Source: Streptomyces sp. DG1A-41 (lineage in GTDB: Bacteria > Actinomycetota > Actinomycetes > Streptomycetales > Streptomycetaceae). From it: a stretch of DNA of 64,000 nucleotides. The position numbers were made by a program, and so were the translations under genes. How positions within the stretch are numbered: position 1 is the stretch's first letter; every line of letters starts with the position of its first letter. The notes beneath the pieces were generated by a model. That model was given only the letters and a program-made list of their open reading frames with translations. It was not told the DNA's origin and did not search any database. The DNA is taken from NCBI RefSeq assembly GCF_037055355.1, contig NZ_CP146350.1, positions 6,161,001 through 6,225,000 on the forward strand. The letters run 5' to 3'. Shown one piece after another: positions 7,732 to 16,640 of the stretch.

Positions 7732-7876
7732 GGAGCATTCCTTCCTCGTGATCGTCTTCTCACAGGGGACATTACTCCGTGAGGGACGGCTTTTCGCGAG
7801 TGCCCCCATGGGCTTAGGACAAAAGTCCGGGGTGAGACTGAGACTGGTGGACGAAGAACCGGGGAGGTGCCGGGTG

Positions 7877-8320
7877 ATGCCGGAGCTGTCGCAGGAGTCC
7901 GAGCGGGGTAGGTCGGCCGCGCCCTTCGGGGTGGCCGAGGTGACCGGTCCGTCCATGGTGCCCACGCTGTACCACGGGGACCGGCTCCTGGTGCACTACG
8001 GGTCCCGGATCAAGCCCGGCGACGTCGTGGTGCTGCGGCACCCCTTCCAGCAGGACCTGCTGGTCGTCAAGCGGATCGCCCAGCGGCGCGAGAACGGCTG
8101 GTGGGTGCTCGGGGACAACGCGTACGCCGGAGGCGACAGCACCGACTACGGCGTCGTGCCCGACGACCTGGTGCTGGGGCGGGTCCGGTTCCGCTACCGG
8201 CCGCGCAGGTCCGATCGGCGTTCGCCCTGGGCGCTGCTCGGCTGGGCGCTGTCGGCCGCCAGGCCCGTCTTCTCGGGCAGGTCGGGCCGGGCGGCTTCGA
8301 GGCGTTTGCGCGCGCGGTAG
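7877..8320 (+). CDS. sodX: Nickel superoxide dismutase maturation peptidase (S26 family)
   Basis: The 147-residue signal-peptidase-like serine protease has the catalytic Ser26 in GPSMVPTL, Lys65 in LLVVKRI, and the box E sequence VLGDNAYAGGDSTDYG. It is thought to remove the sodN propeptide so that the nickel hook can form. There is no membrane anchor at the N-terminus, unlike LepB, which fits a cytosolic substrate. ATG at 7877 follows GGGGAGG. It is divergent from sodN (146 bases between starts). Its last 42 codons overlap the convergent CGNR gene by 127 bases. Confidence 0.92.
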   Translation: MPELSQESERGRSAAPFGVAEVTGPSMVPTLYHGDRLLVHYGSRIKPGDVVVLRHPFQQDLLVVKRIAQRRENGWWVLGDNAYAGGDSTDYGVVPDDLVLGRVRFRYRPRRSDRRSPWALLGWALSAARPVFSGRSGRAASRRLRAR

Positions 8321-8853
8321 GCCGCCACGTTGGCGCGGGTCGCGCAGCGGTCGGAGCAGTAACGCCGGGAGCGGTTGGTGGAGGTGTCCAGGTAGGCGTT
8401 GCGGCAGGGCGCGGCCTCGCACAGGCCGAGCCGGTCCACGCCGTACTCGGTCAGGTGGAACGCCAGCCCCATCGCCGCGATCGCCGCGTAGCCCGCGGTC
8501 GCGTTGGACGGGTGGTCCGCCAGGTGCATGTGCCACAGGGGGCGGCCGTCGTCGTCGCGGAAGTCGTGCCCGGAGATCTGCGGGCTCACCGGGAACTCCA
8601 GCAGCAGCGAGTTCAGCAGGTCCACGGCGAGCGTCTCGTCGCCCTTGTCGGCCGCCTCGAAGACCGCGCGCAGCCGGGCCCTGACCGAGCGGAAGCGGGT
8701 GACGTCCGCGTCGGTGGCGCGGCGGGCCGCCGACTGGTTGACGCCGAACAGGTCACGGACCGCCTCGACCGACGTCAGGGTGTCCGTGCCCCGGGCCGGC
8801 TCCTCGGTGTTGACGAGGCGCACGGCATAGTCCGAGTAATAGGCCAGTTCCAC
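8194..8853 (-). CDS. CGNR zinc-finger / ABATE domain transcriptional regulator
   Basis: The product has 219 residues. The N-terminal ABATE domain spans roughly residues 1-130; the C-terminal CGNR-type zinc finger reads GLCEAAPCRNAYLD and then RRYCSDRCATRANVAAYRARK. The finger is expected to bind DNA and the ABATE domain to sense a ligand. The Ala-rich tail of about 35 residues overlaps the sodX coding region on the other strand. It is divergent from a methyltransferase gene 89 bases away, a possible target. Confidence 0.88.
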   Translation of the reverse strand: MELAYYSDYAVRLVNTEEPARGTDTLTSVEAVRDLFGVNQSAARRATDADVTRFRSVRARLRAVFEAADKGDETLAVDLLNSLLLEFPVSPQISGHDFRDDDGRPLWHMHLADHPSNATAGYAAIAAMGLAFHLTEYGVDRLGLCEAAPCRNAYLDTSTNRSRRYCSDRCATRANVAAYRARKRLEAARPDLPEKTGLAADSAQPSSAQGERRSDLRGR

Positions 8854-8942
8854 TTGTAGTCCTTACGGAGGGGCTTTATCGTCGTGAGCGCGCACTCGTA
8901 ACAGCTGATGGTGCTTCCAGGGTATTACGAGGGAGGGGCTCG

Positions 8943-9713
8943 ATGACGGACGCGGACATCACCACGACCACCGCCGACTGGCAGGCCTGGCAGGAGAGCT
9001 GGGACCGGCAGCAGGAGTGGTACCTGCCCGACCGCGAGGAGCGGTTCCGGATCATGCTCGACATGGTGGAGGCCCTCGTGGGCACCGCCCCGCGCGTGCT
9101 CGACCTCGCCTGCGGCACGGGGAGCATCACCGCCCGGCTGCTCGCCCGGTTCCCGGAGGCAACCAGCACCGGCGTCGACCTCGACCCCGCGCTCCTCGCC
9201 ATCGCCGAGGGCACGTTCGCGGGCGACGAGCGGGTCAGCCTCGTCACGGCCGACCTCAAGGACCCCGACTGGCCGGCGAAGCTGCCGTACGACTCGTACG
9301 ACGCCGTCCTGACCGCGACGGCCCTGCACTGGCTGCACCGGGAACCCCTCGCGGACCTCTACGGCCAGGTCGCGGGAGTGGTCCGCGACGGCGGTGTCTT
9401 CATGAACGCGGACCATATGATCGACGAGACGACGCCCCGGATCAACGCCGCCGAGCGGGTACAGCGGCACGCCCGTATGGATCAGGCCAAGCGGGACGGC
9501 ATCCTCGACTGGTCGCAGTGGTGGCAGCTCGCCGCCAAGGACCCGGTCCTCGCGGAGCCCACGGCCAGCCGCTACGAGATCTACGGCGAACACGCGGACG
9601 GCGACATGCCGTCGGCGGCGTGGCACGCGCGCGTGCTGCGCGAGAAGGGATTCGGCGAGGCCAGGCCGGTGTGGTGCTCGCCCTCGGACACCCTGTTGCT
9701 CGCCCTGAAGTAG
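8943..9713 (+). CDS. SAM-dependent class I methyltransferase
   Basis: The 256-residue product contains motif I as RVLDLACGTGSITARLL, the acidic post-I residues in STGVDLDPALL, and motif IV-like YDAVLTATALHWL, as in methyltransferase domain 25/ubiE-like enzymes. The methyl acceptor is unknown. ATG at 8943 follows GAGGGAGGGGCTCG. It is divergent from the CGNR regulator, and a strong terminator follows the stop. Confidence 0.85.
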   Translation: MTDADITTTTADWQAWQESWDRQQEWYLPDREERFRIMLDMVEALVGTAPRVLDLACGTGSITARLLARFPEATSTGVDLDPALLAIAEGTFAGDERVSLVTADLKDPDWPAKLPYDSYDAVLTATALHWLHREPLADLYGQVAGVVRDGGVFMNADHMIDETTPRINAAERVQRHARMDQAKRDGILDWSQWWQLAAKDPVLAEPTASRYEIYGEHADGDMPSAAWHARVLREKGFGEARPVWCSPSDTLLLALK

Positions 9714-9719
9714 CACGCC

Positions 9720-9754
9720 GAGGGGGCGGTACGGAGTTCCCGTACCGCCCCCTC
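9720..9754. terminator. Bidirectional terminator between methyltransferase and ABC operon
   Basis: A perfect 15-bp stem (GAGGGGGCGGTACGG at 9720-9734 with 9740-9754) and a 5-base loop lie in the 52-base gap between convergent genes. Confidence 0.85.
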
Positions 9755-9765
9755 GCCGTGTGAAG

Positions 9766-10527
9766 TCAGAGCACCTTGGACAGGAACGACTTCGTCCGCT
9801 CGTGTTGCGGGTTCGTCAGCACCTCGCGCGGGTGGCCGGATTCGACCACCACACCGCCGTCCATGAAGACCAGGCTGTCGCCCACTTCGCGGGCGAAGCC
9901 CATCTCGTGGGTGACCACGATCATCGTCATGCCGGACTCGGCGAGGTCGCGCATGACGTCCAGGACGTCACCGACCAGCTCCGGGTCGAGTGCCGACGTC
10001 GGCTCGTCGAACAGCATCAGCTTCGGGTCCATGGCGAGGGCCCGCGCGATGGCGACGCGCTGCTGCTGGCCGCCGGAGAGCTGCGAGGGGTAGCTGCCCG
10101 CCTTGTCGGCCAGGCCCACCCGGTCCAGGAGCTCCAGGGCGCGCTGCCGGGCCTGGCTCCTGCTCACGCCCTTGACCTGGACCGGCGCCTCCATGATGTT
10201 CTCCACGGCCGTCATGTGCGGGAACAGGTTGAAGCGCTGGAAGACCATGCCGATGTCCCGGCGCTTGAGGGCGACCTCGCTGTCCTTGAGCTCGTAGAGC
10301 TTGTCGCCCTTCTGGCGGTAGCCGACCAGCTCCCCGTCCACGTACAGGCGGCCGGCGTTGATCTTCTCCAGGTGGTTGATGCACCGGAGGAAGGTCGACT
10401 TGCCGGAGCCGGAGGGGCCGATGAGGCAGAACACCTCGCCGGACTTCACCTCCAGGTCGATGCCCTTGAGGACCTCTACGGGACCGAAGGACTTGTGGAC
10501 GCCTTCGGCCTTGACCATGGCAGTCAT
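9766..10527 (-). CDS. Polar amino-acid ABC transporter ATP-binding protein (GlnQ-like)
   Basis: The product has 253 residues. Walker A is GPSGSGKST (37-45), the signature is LSGGQQQR, and Walker B is [14 protein letters not shown], followed by the H-loop VTHEM. This is the ATPase of a PAAT-family importer. The ATG at 10527 overlaps the permease stop by four bases (ATGA), so translation is coupled; an internal ATG at 10518 is possible. It is the last gene of a three-gene operon reading binding protein, permease, ATPase. Confidence 0.95.
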   Translation of the reverse strand: MTAMVKAEGVHKSFGPVEVLKGIDLEVKSGEVFCLIGPSGSGKSTFLRCINHLEKINAGRLYVDGELVGYRQKGDKLYELKDSEVALKRRDIGMVFQRFNLFPHMTAVENIMEAPVQVKGVSRSQARQRALELLDRVGLADKAGSYPSQLSGGQQQRVAIARALAMDPKLMLFDEPTSALDPELVGDVLDVMRDLAESGMTMIVVTHEMGFAREVGDSLVFMDGGVVVESGHPREVLTNPQHERTKSFLSKVL

Positions 10528-11468
10528 GCGGTACCTCCCGCCGACGGACGGTTCGACAGGGACAGCAGGTTGGCCTTGATCTTCTGGAACGGGGTGTCCG
10601 GGAGCGACCGGCTCGAACCACGCGCGTAGTACCGCTCCAGGTAGTACTGGCCGACGCTGAAGACCGAGGTCAGCAGCAGGTACCAGGCCGCCGCCAGGAA
10701 CAGCATCTCGGCCGGCGCACCCGAGGTCTGGCCGATGTCCTGGGCCACGCGGAACAACTCGGAGTACTGGACGACCGAGACCAGCGAGGTCGTCTTCAGC
10801 ATGTTGATGACCTCGTTGCCCGTCGGCGGCACGATCACGCGCATCGCCTGCGGGATGACGATCCGGCGCAGCGTCTTGGCGTGGCTCATGCCCAGCGCGT
10901 GCGACGCCTCGGTCTGGCCCTCGTCGACCGAGAGCAGACCGGCCCGGCAGATCTCCGCCATGTACGCGGCCTCGTTGAGACCGAGGCCCAGCAGCGCCGT
11001 CAGGAACGGGGTCATGAAGTCCGACCACTCGTCCTTGTAGAACGGCCCGAGGTTGATGTACTCGAAGACCAGGCCCAGGTTGAACCAGACCACCAGCTGC
11101 ACCAGGACCGGGGTACCGCGGAAGAACCAGATGTAGAACCACGAGATCGCCGAGGTCACCGGGTTCTTCGACAGGCGCATCACGGCCAGCATGATGCCGC
11201 CGACGATGCCGATCACCATGGACAGGACGGTGATCAGGAGGGTCCTGCCCACACCCTGAAGGACACGGTCGTCGAAGAAGTAGTCCGGGATCGCGTCCCA
11301 GTTGATCTTGCCCTGGGAGAACGCGTAGACGACCCCGACCAGCAGGGCGATGGCGACGACGGCGGAGACGTACCGCCCGTAGTGCCGGACAGGGATGGCC
11401 TTGATGGCCTCCGGTCCGGCCGGGGGCGTGTCGGCCGGGCCCGTCGTCTTGTCGATGTCAACAGTCAC
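10524..11468 (-). CDS. Polar amino-acid ABC transporter permease
   Basis: The 314-residue product has a roughly 50-residue cytoplasmic N-terminus, then about five membrane segments. It contains the HisM-type signatures [12 protein letters not shown] and [20 protein letters not shown], the EAA loop that contacts the ATPase. A single permease suggests a homodimer. It overlaps the ATPase gene by four bases and follows the binding-protein gene after 32 bases. Confidence 0.94.
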   Translation of the reverse strand: MTVDIDKTTGPADTPPAGPEAIKAIPVRHYGRYVSAVVAIALLVGVVYAFSQGKINWDAIPDYFFDDRVLQGVGRTLLITVLSMVIGIVGGIMLAVMRLSKNPVTSAISWFYIWFFRGTPVLVQLVVWFNLGLVFEYINLGPFYKDEWSDFMTPFLTALLGLGLNEAAYMAEICRAGLLSVDEGQTEASHALGMSHAKTLRRIVIPQAMRVIVPPTGNEVINMLKTTSLVSVVQYSELFRVAQDIGQTSGAPAEMLFLAAAWYLLLTSVFSVGQYYLERYYARGSSRSLPDTPFQKIKANLLSLSNRPSAGGTA

Positions 11469-11500
11469 GGGTGTTGCCTTTCAGTGCCGCTGTGCCGCGG

Positions 11501-12454
11501 TCACTTGCCGCCGTTGATGGTGGCTTCCTTGATGGCGCCGTCCGTGACGCCCCACTTCTTCATGATCTTCTCGTACTCGCCGTTCTTGATGATCGCGTCC
11601 AGCGCGGCCTTGAGGGCGTCCCGCAGCTGCGTCTGGTTCTTGGCGACCGCGATGCCGTACGGAGCGGCCTCGACCTGCTCGCCGACCAGCTGGAAGTCCT
11701 TGCCGCCGCCGGAGGTCTTCACGGCGTACGCGGCGACCGGGAAGTCGGACGAGCCGGCGTCGGCGCCGCCCGCGCGCAGGCGGGTCTGGGCCTGCTGGTC
11801 GTTGTCGAAGGACTCGATGGCGATCTTCTTGCCGGCCGGGCACTTCTTCGACTCCGCCTTGGCGAGGTCCTCGGAGACCGTGCCGCGCTGCAGCACGATC
11901 TTCTTGCCGCACAGGTCGGACCAGGTCTTGATGCCCTGGTCGTCGCCCTTCTTGGTGTAGATCGACACACCGGCGGTGAAGTAGTCGACGAAGTCGACGC
12001 CCTCACCGACCTTCTTGCCGGTGTCGGAGTCGATGCCCTCCTGGCGGTCCTTGGTGTCGGTCATCGCGGACATGGCGATGTCGTACCGCTTTGAGCGCAG
12101 ACCGGTGATCAGCGTGTCGAAGGTGCCGTTCTCGAACTGGAAGTCGACGCCGAGCTGCTTGCCCATGGCGGCCGCGAGGTCCGGGTCGATGCCGACCACC
12201 TTGCCGGAGCTGTCCTTGAACTCGACCGGTGCGTACGCGATGTCCGAACCGACCTTGATGACGCCCTTGTCGCGGATCGACTTCGGCAGCTTGTCGGCGA
12301 GCGGGGCCGCGGTCGTCGCGGTCTCGCCCGAGCCGGTGTCCTTGGTCTGGTCACCGCATCCGGTGAGCATCAGCGCGCCTGCGACCGCGATCGCACCGAC
12401 CGCTGCTAGCCGGGAGTGCGCGGCGGTCGTACGACGGGTGGAGCTTGCGGTCAT
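11501..12454 (-). CDS. Solute-binding lipoprotein of amino-acid ABC transporter
   Basis: The 317-residue product has a lipoprotein signal peptide ending at LMLTGCGDQ (Cys lipidation). The mature part is the SBP_bac_3 fold: GVIKVGSDIAYAPVEF, then GIDPDLAAAMGKQLGVDFQF and the RYDIAMSAMTDTKDRQ hinge region. The substrate is probably a polar or charged amino acid; specificity cannot be fixed. ATG at 12454 follows GGAGGAA. It heads the operon, with about 600 bases of non-coding DNA upstream. Confidence 0.93.
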   Translation of the reverse strand: MTASSTRRTTAAHSRLAAVGAIAVAGALMLTGCGDQTKDTGSGETATTAAPLADKLPKSIRDKGVIKVGSDIAYAPVEFKDSSGKVVGIDPDLAAAMGKQLGVDFQFENGTFDTLITGLRSKRYDIAMSAMTDTKDRQEGIDSDTGKKVGEGVDFVDYFTAGVSIYTKKGDDQGIKTWSDLCGKKIVLQRGTVSEDLAKAESKKCPAGKKIAIESFDNDQQAQTRLRAGGADAGSSDFPVAAYAVKTSGGGKDFQLVGEQVEAAPYGIAVAKNQTQLRDALKAALDAIIKNGEYEKIMKKWGVTDGAIKEATINGGK

Positions 12455-13051
12455 GGTGGGTTCCTCCGGCGGATGGGTGGAGTTGCCGATGGGGCGGAGC
12501 GCTGCCGACGGTGCCGACAGTGCCGTGGGTCGACGAGAACACACGTCTTCGAGTGTCGCGACCTCGTGTGATTACGGCATCTTGCCATTCGGACTGCGCC
12601 ATTCTGGGGGCCAGCCATGTCAAAATCGGATAACGGGCGACCCCCGAACCGCACCACTCCGGTACATCACGGCCGGACCTTCTGCGGAAATCACTCCTTC
12701 CGGCGGGAAGATCTTCGGTATTGCCCGGGAATCCGATACGGGGTCCGAAGGATTCGCCGACACTTGAGCGGTTGTCGATGGTTTGTCCAGCCCTTGTCCC
12801 GATTTTGGACGAAGAGTCAGGGCGCCCGTGTGTGACCTTCGCGTTATGGACTCGTCGTCGGCGCCGTCCGTCCGGTAAGAAGGGTCTTCACACCCCTCAT
12901 CCGGGGCTCAGGGCGCGTGTGCGGCGCGCCCGTCGCGTACGCGCCCGTACGTATCACGTACACAGCACGACCACGGCGGTACGCGGTCCCGCCCACGCCT
13001 CACCAGGAGTGGCCACCCTCAAACCAATGAAGATTTAAGGGGTAAAACGAA
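12455..13051. other. 597-base intergenic region with divergent promoters
   Basis: This holds the promoters of the leftward ABC operon and the rightward malic enzyme. On the reverse strand TTGACA occurs at 12618-12623, but no good -10 is at the usual distance. Near 12900-12970 the forward strand is rich in CGTACG-like short inverted motifs. I looked for a gene, riboswitch-like helix set or transcription-attenuation hairpin and found none convincing. Confidence 0.4.
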
Positions 13052-14284
13052 GTGGCAGCGGAGATCGTCAATCCTCGCAGCGAGAGCACGACGGACCATA
13101 CGGGTCACGAGGGCGGTGCGGAGCCCCTCGACTCCTTCGATCCGGCGTTCGCGCTCCACCGCGGCGGCAAGATGGCCGTGCAGGCCACGGTGCCGGTCCG
13201 TGACAAGGACGACCTGTCCCTGGCCTACACGCCCGGCGTCGCGAAGGTGTGCAGCGCGATCGCGGAGCAGCCGGAGCTCGTGCACGACTACACGTGGAAG
13301 TCGTCGGTCGTGGCCGTCGTGACGGACGGTACGGCCGTGCTGGGCCTCGGTGACATCGGGCCCGAGGCCTCCCTCCCGGTGATGGAGGGCAAGGCGATTC
13401 TGTTCAAGCAGTTCGGCGGCGTGGACGCGGTGCCGATCGCGCTGAACTGCACGGACGTCGACGAGATCGTCGAGACGGTGGTGCGGCTCGCGCCGTCGTT
13501 CGGCGGGGTCAATCTGGAGGACATCTCGGCGCCGCGGTGCTTCGAGATCGAGCGGAAGCTCCAGGAGCGGCTGGACATTCCCGTCTTCCACGACGACCAG
13601 CACGGTACGGCGGTGGTGACGCTGGCGGCCCTGCGGAACGCCGCGCGGCTGAGCAAGCGGGCGCTGGGGGATCTGCGGGCCGTCATCTCCGGTGCCGGTG
13701 CGGCAGGTGTCGCCATCGCGAAGATGCTGGTCGAGGCCGGGATCGGGGATGTCGCGGTGGCCGACCGCAAGGGTGTCGTGTCGGTGGACCGGGACGATCT
13801 GACTCCGGTGAAGCGGGAGCTGGCCGGGTTCACGAACAAGGCGGGCATCAGCGGGTCGCTGGAGGCGGCGCTGGCCGGGGCCGATGTGTTCATCGGGGTG
13901 TCCGGCGGGACGGTGCCGGAGGACGCGGTGGCGTCGATGGCCGAAGGGGCGTTCGTTTTCGCCATGGCGAATCCGAATCCCGAGGTGCACCCCGAGGTCG
14001 CGCACAAGTACGCGGCCGTGGTGGCTACCGGGCGGTCGGACTTCCCGAACCAGATCAACAACGTGCTGGCGTTCCCGGGGATCTTCGCGGGTGCCTTGCA
14101 GGTGCGGGCGTCGCGGATCACCGAGGGGATGAAGCTGGCTGCCGCGGAGGCGCTGGCGGGTGTGGTCGGGGACGACCTCGCGGCCGACTACGTCATCCCG
14201 TCGCCGTTCGACGAGCGGGTCGCGCCGGCGGTGACGGCCGCGGTGGCGGCGGCTGCGCGGGCTGAGGGTGTGGCCCGGCGCTGA
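13052..14284 (+). CDS. Malic enzyme (oxaloacetate-decarboxylating malate dehydrogenase)
   Basis: The 410-residue product converts malate to pyruvate and CO2 with reduction of NAD(P). It shows the catalytic Tyr region LAYTPGVAKVC, the Lys region GKAILFKQFGGVDAVPI, metal ligands in HDDQHGTAVV and the nucleotide fold ISGAGAAGVAIAKML. Length fits the short bacterial class. In S. coelicolor the homologue at this locus is, as I recall, the NADP-dependent isozyme that feeds lipid and antibiotic synthesis; cofactor choice here is inferred. The start is GTG at 13052 after AAGGGG. A rho-independent terminator follows. Confidence 0.92.
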   Translation: MAAEIVNPRSESTTDHTGHEGGAEPLDSFDPAFALHRGGKMAVQATVPVRDKDDLSLAYTPGVAKVCSAIAEQPELVHDYTWKSSVVAVVTDGTAVLGLGDIGPEASLPVMEGKAILFKQFGGVDAVPIALNCTDVDEIVETVVRLAPSFGGVNLEDISAPRCFEIERKLQERLDIPVFHDDQHGTAVVTLAALRNAARLSKRALGDLRAVISGAGAAGVAIAKMLVEAGIGDVAVADRKGVVSVDRDDLTPVKRELAGFTNKAGISGSLEAALAGADVFIGVSGGTVPEDAVASMAEGAFVFAMANPNPEVHPEVAHKYAAVVATGRSDFPNQINNVLAFPGIFAGALQVRASRITEGMKLAAAEALAGVVGDDLAADYVIPSPFDERVAPAVTAAVAAAARAEGVARR

Positions 14285-14295
14285 CCTGTTGTGAG

Positions 14296-14330
14296 GTGGC
14301 CCTGCCCGGTTGGGCGGGGCCACTTTTTTT
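14296..14330 (+). terminator. Rho-independent terminator of malic enzyme gene
   Basis: A 12-bp stem GTGGCCCTGCCC (14296-14307) pairs with 14312-14323 (one T-G wobble), with a 4-base loop and then seven T residues at 14324-14330. It is one of the few canonical T-tailed terminators in the window. Confidence 0.93.
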
Positions 14331-14786
14331 GCCTTCAGGTGCGGCTGTTCGGGTGGTGTGGGGTGCCTGCGGCGGCCTGTGCGGGTGCCTCCGGCGGTGG
14401 AGCGGGGTGCCTGCGGCGGCCAGTGCGGGTGTGGTGGGGGTGCGCGTCGCGCTTGCGCGGTGGTCGTGGGTCGGGGCCGCGCCGGGGGGTGTCCGTCCTC
14501 CGAGCGGCGCGATGGAGTTGCGTACCGACTGACTGTCCGTTGACGCGCCAACCGCTGGGCGGACACCACCCGACACGTCCCCTTCCGTGCGTCGGCGGGT
14601 GCGGACCGCCTAGCTGCGGGCAGTCGTGCCGCTGAGGGCGGCACCCGTCCCAAAGAAGCGGCACCCCGTTCCGCCGGGCTGCGGTCCCACCCGGCAGCGG
14701 CACCCACTCCGTGAGCCTGGCAAGAGGGTGTGTCTCACACGGGCCGGTGGTTCCCCGGGTCCCTTCGGGAACCTATTGTCAAGGTC
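14331..14786. repeat. G-rich intergenic repeat block (copy A of a dispersed element)
   Basis: This 456-base gap has no credible gene. Within 14360-14490 GTGCCTGCGGCGGCC occurs twice with small changes, interleaved with GGGTGCCTCCGGCGGTGGAGC and followed by GGGGGTGCGCG...GCGGTGG...GGGTCGGGGCC. The same ordered blocks recur at 40741-40882. A short hairpin, GTGCCGC with GCGGCAC, lies near 14627-14645. The last 60 bases hold the promoter of the next gene, with TATTGT about 8 bases before its ATG. Confidence 0.55.
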
Positions 14787-15752
14787 ATGTTCGCTGTCTA
14801 CGCCGCCCGAATCGACCGCGACCAGCCACTGGCCGGCCTGGAGTTGGGAGAGCGTCCGGCTCCCGAGGTCCGCCCCGGCTGGAGCACCGTCACGGTCAAG
14901 GCCGCCTCCCTCAACCATCACGACCTGTGGTCCCTGCGCGGCGTCGGCCTCGCAGAGGACAAGCTGCCGATGATCCTCGGCTGTGACGCCGCCGGCGTCG
15001 ACGAGGACGGCAACGAGGTCGTCCTGCACTCCGTGATCGGACAGAGCGGGCACGGGGTCGGCCCGAAGGAACCCCGTTCCATCCTCACCGAGCGCTACCA
15101 GGGCACCTTCGCCGAGCAGGTCGCCGTGCCGACCTGGAACATCCTGCCCAAGCCCAAGGAGCTCTCCTTCGAGGAGGCCGCCTGTCTGCCGACGGCGTGG
15201 CTGACCGCGTACCGGATGCTGTTCACCAACGCGGGTGTCCGGCCCGGCGACTCCGTGCTCGTGCAGGGCGCCGGGGGCGGTGTCGCCACGGCCGCCATCG
15301 TGCTGGGGAAGGCCGCCGGGCTCCGGGTCTTCGCCACGAGCCGGGACGAGGCCAAGCGGAAGCGGGCCCTGGAGCTGGGGGCCGTGGAGGCCCTGGAGTC
15401 GGGGGCGCGGCTGCCGCAGCGGGTCGACGCCGTGATCGAGACCGTCGGGGCCGCCACCTGGTCGCACTCCGTGAAGTCGCTGAAGCCCGGCGGCACGCTG
15501 GTCATTTCCGGTGCCACCAGTGGTGACCGCCCCTCGCACGCCGAACTGACCCGGATCTTCTTCCTGGAGCTCAAGGTCGTCGGGTCCACTATGGGCACCA
15601 AGGACGAGCTGGAGGACCTGCTCGCGTTCTGTGCCGCCGCCGGAGTGCGGCCGGTCATCGACGAGGTGCTGCCCATGGACCGCGCCCGTGAGGGCTTTGA
15701 ACGGCTGGCCTCCGGTGGGCAGTTCGGGAAGGTCGTGCTCACCAATCCCTAG
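14787..15752 (+). CDS. Zinc-type alcohol dehydrogenase / quinone oxidoreductase family protein
   Basis: The 321-residue medium-chain dehydrogenase/reductase has a GroES-like N-terminal half (AASLNHHDLWSLRGVG) and the NADPH-binding motif VLVQGAGGGVATAAI. The structural zinc cysteines of classical alcohol dehydrogenases are absent, which suits a zinc-free quinone or enoyl reductase. The substrate is unknown. ATG at 14787 has only a weak AAGG upstream, and a TATTGT -10-like element starts 13 bases before it, so a very short or absent leader is possible. Confidence 0.87.
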   Translation: MFAVYAARIDRDQPLAGLELGERPAPEVRPGWSTVTVKAASLNHHDLWSLRGVGLAEDKLPMILGCDAAGVDEDGNEVVLHSVIGQSGHGVGPKEPRSILTERYQGTFAEQVAVPTWNILPKPKELSFEEAACLPTAWLTAYRMLFTNAGVRPGDSVLVQGAGGGVATAAIVLGKAAGLRVFATSRDEAKRKRALELGAVEALESGARLPQRVDAVIETVGAATWSHSVKSLKPGGTLVISGATSGDRPSHAELTRIFFLELKVVGSTMGTKDELEDLLAFCAAAGVRPVIDEVLPMDRAREGFERLASGGQFGKVVLTNP

Positions 15753-15805
15753 TCCCTGCTGAAGACGCTGACGGCCGGTCCGGGTTCGGGCCGGCCGTTC
15801 GGCTT

Positions 15806-15848
15806 GTCAACTGGGGTTGACGAGAGGGTGGCGTCAACGTAAGTTGAC
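15806..15848. promoter_or_regulatory. Two identical-arm inverted repeats (GTCAAC-N4-GTTGAC) before the HTH/Clp-N operon
   Basis: Perfect 6-bp inverted repeats with 4-base spacers occur at 15806-15821 (spacer TGGG) and 15833-15848 (spacer GTAA). Their centres are 27 bp apart, and the second ends three bases before the ATG at 15852. The position over the start and the paired arrangement indicate a repressor site, most simply for the HTH protein encoded next. Confidence 0.78.
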
Positions 15849-15851
15849 ACC

Positions 15852-16061
15852 ATGACCGAAGCAACCGATCTCGCCGAGCGTGCGGGCGACCGTGATCCAC
15901 GGGTCGGCCTGCGGGCCGTCGCCGCCCTGCGCAGGCTGCTGGAGCAGCTGGAAGCCGTACAGGTGCGCAACGCGCGCAACCAGGGCTGGTCGTGGCAGGA
16001 GATCGCCACCGAACTCGGTGTGAGCAGGCAGGCCGTGCACAAGAAGTACGGGAGGCATTGA
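15852..16061 (+). CDS. Small HTH DNA-binding protein
   Basis: The product has 69 residues: an N-terminal helix rich in Ala/Arg (RVGLRAVAALRRLLEQLEAV) and then a clear helix-turn-helix, WSWQEIATELGVSRQAVHKKY. It has no sensor domain. ATG at 15852 lies right after two inverted repeats, with little room for a ribosome site, so a leaderless or operator-overlapping start is likely. The stop overlaps the next ATG by one base (TGATG), so the Clp-N protein is translationally coupled. It is probably an autorepressor. Confidence 0.8.
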   Translation: MTEATDLAERAGDRDPRVGLRAVAALRRLLEQLEAVQVRNARNQGWSWQEIATELGVSRQAVHKKYGRH

Positions 16062-16627
16062 TGTTCGAGCGGTTCACGAAGGACGCCCGGAGCGTGGTCA
16101 AGGGCGCGTTCGCCCATGTGGAGGGCGGTGGTGGCGGGCAGGTCGTGGAACCGGAGCATCTGCTGCTCGCGCTGCTCGACCGGGAGGGCAGTCGTGGCTC
16201 GTTCGCGCTGGCCGCTCTCGGGCTCGGCGAGCGGAGGGAGTCCGTGCGGCAGGCGCTGGGCGAGGCGCGGCGGCGGGCCGGGCTGTCGCGGGCCGAGACC
16301 GACGCGCTCGCCGGGCTCGGAATCGATGTGGAGGAGATCGTCGCCCGGGTGGAGGAGGTGCACGGTGCCGGCGCCATGGCCGGTGACCGGAAGGACAAGG
16401 GGTGGTGGTCGGGACGGGCCTCCTTCGGACGCAGCGCCAAGGACGTACTGGAGCGCTCCTTTCGGGCCGCCCTCGCCCAGCGGGACCGGCACATCGGTGA
16501 CGAGCACATCCTGCTGGCCCTGACCATGCGCCCCGGTGTGCCGGCCGAGGTCCTCGCCGACCACGGGGTGACGTACGAGTCCCTGGTGCGGGTCTTGTAC
16601 GGGGGCGGCGAGGCCAAGGCCGGGTGA
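16061..16627 (+). CDS. Clp N-terminal-domain protein (no ATPase)
   Basis: The 188-residue product is made of two Clp-N repeats: FERFTKDARSVVKGAFAHVE with VEPEHLLLALL, and later FGRSAKDVLERSFRAAL with IGDEHILLALTM. These match the substrate- or adaptor-binding N-domain of ClpC/ClpA, but no AAA+ module follows. It could act as a free adaptor, decoy or chaperone for the Clp system. It is coupled to the small HTH gene and therefore probably stress-inducible. Confidence 0.85.
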   Translation: MFERFTKDARSVVKGAFAHVEGGGGGQVVEPEHLLLALLDREGSRGSFALAALGLGERRESVRQALGEARRRAGLSRAETDALAGLGIDVEEIVARVEEVHGAGAMAGDRKDKGWWSGRASFGRSAKDVLERSFRAALAQRDRHIGDEHILLALTMRPGVPAEVLADHGVTYESLVRVLYGGGEAKAG

Positions 16628-16640
16628 AGGGCGGAGCCCC

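Noticed and set aside
12455..13051. Riboswitch or attenuator upstream of malic enzyme or the ABC operon
   Set aside because: No conserved riboswitch core or terminator/antiterminator pair could be traced in the 597 bases.
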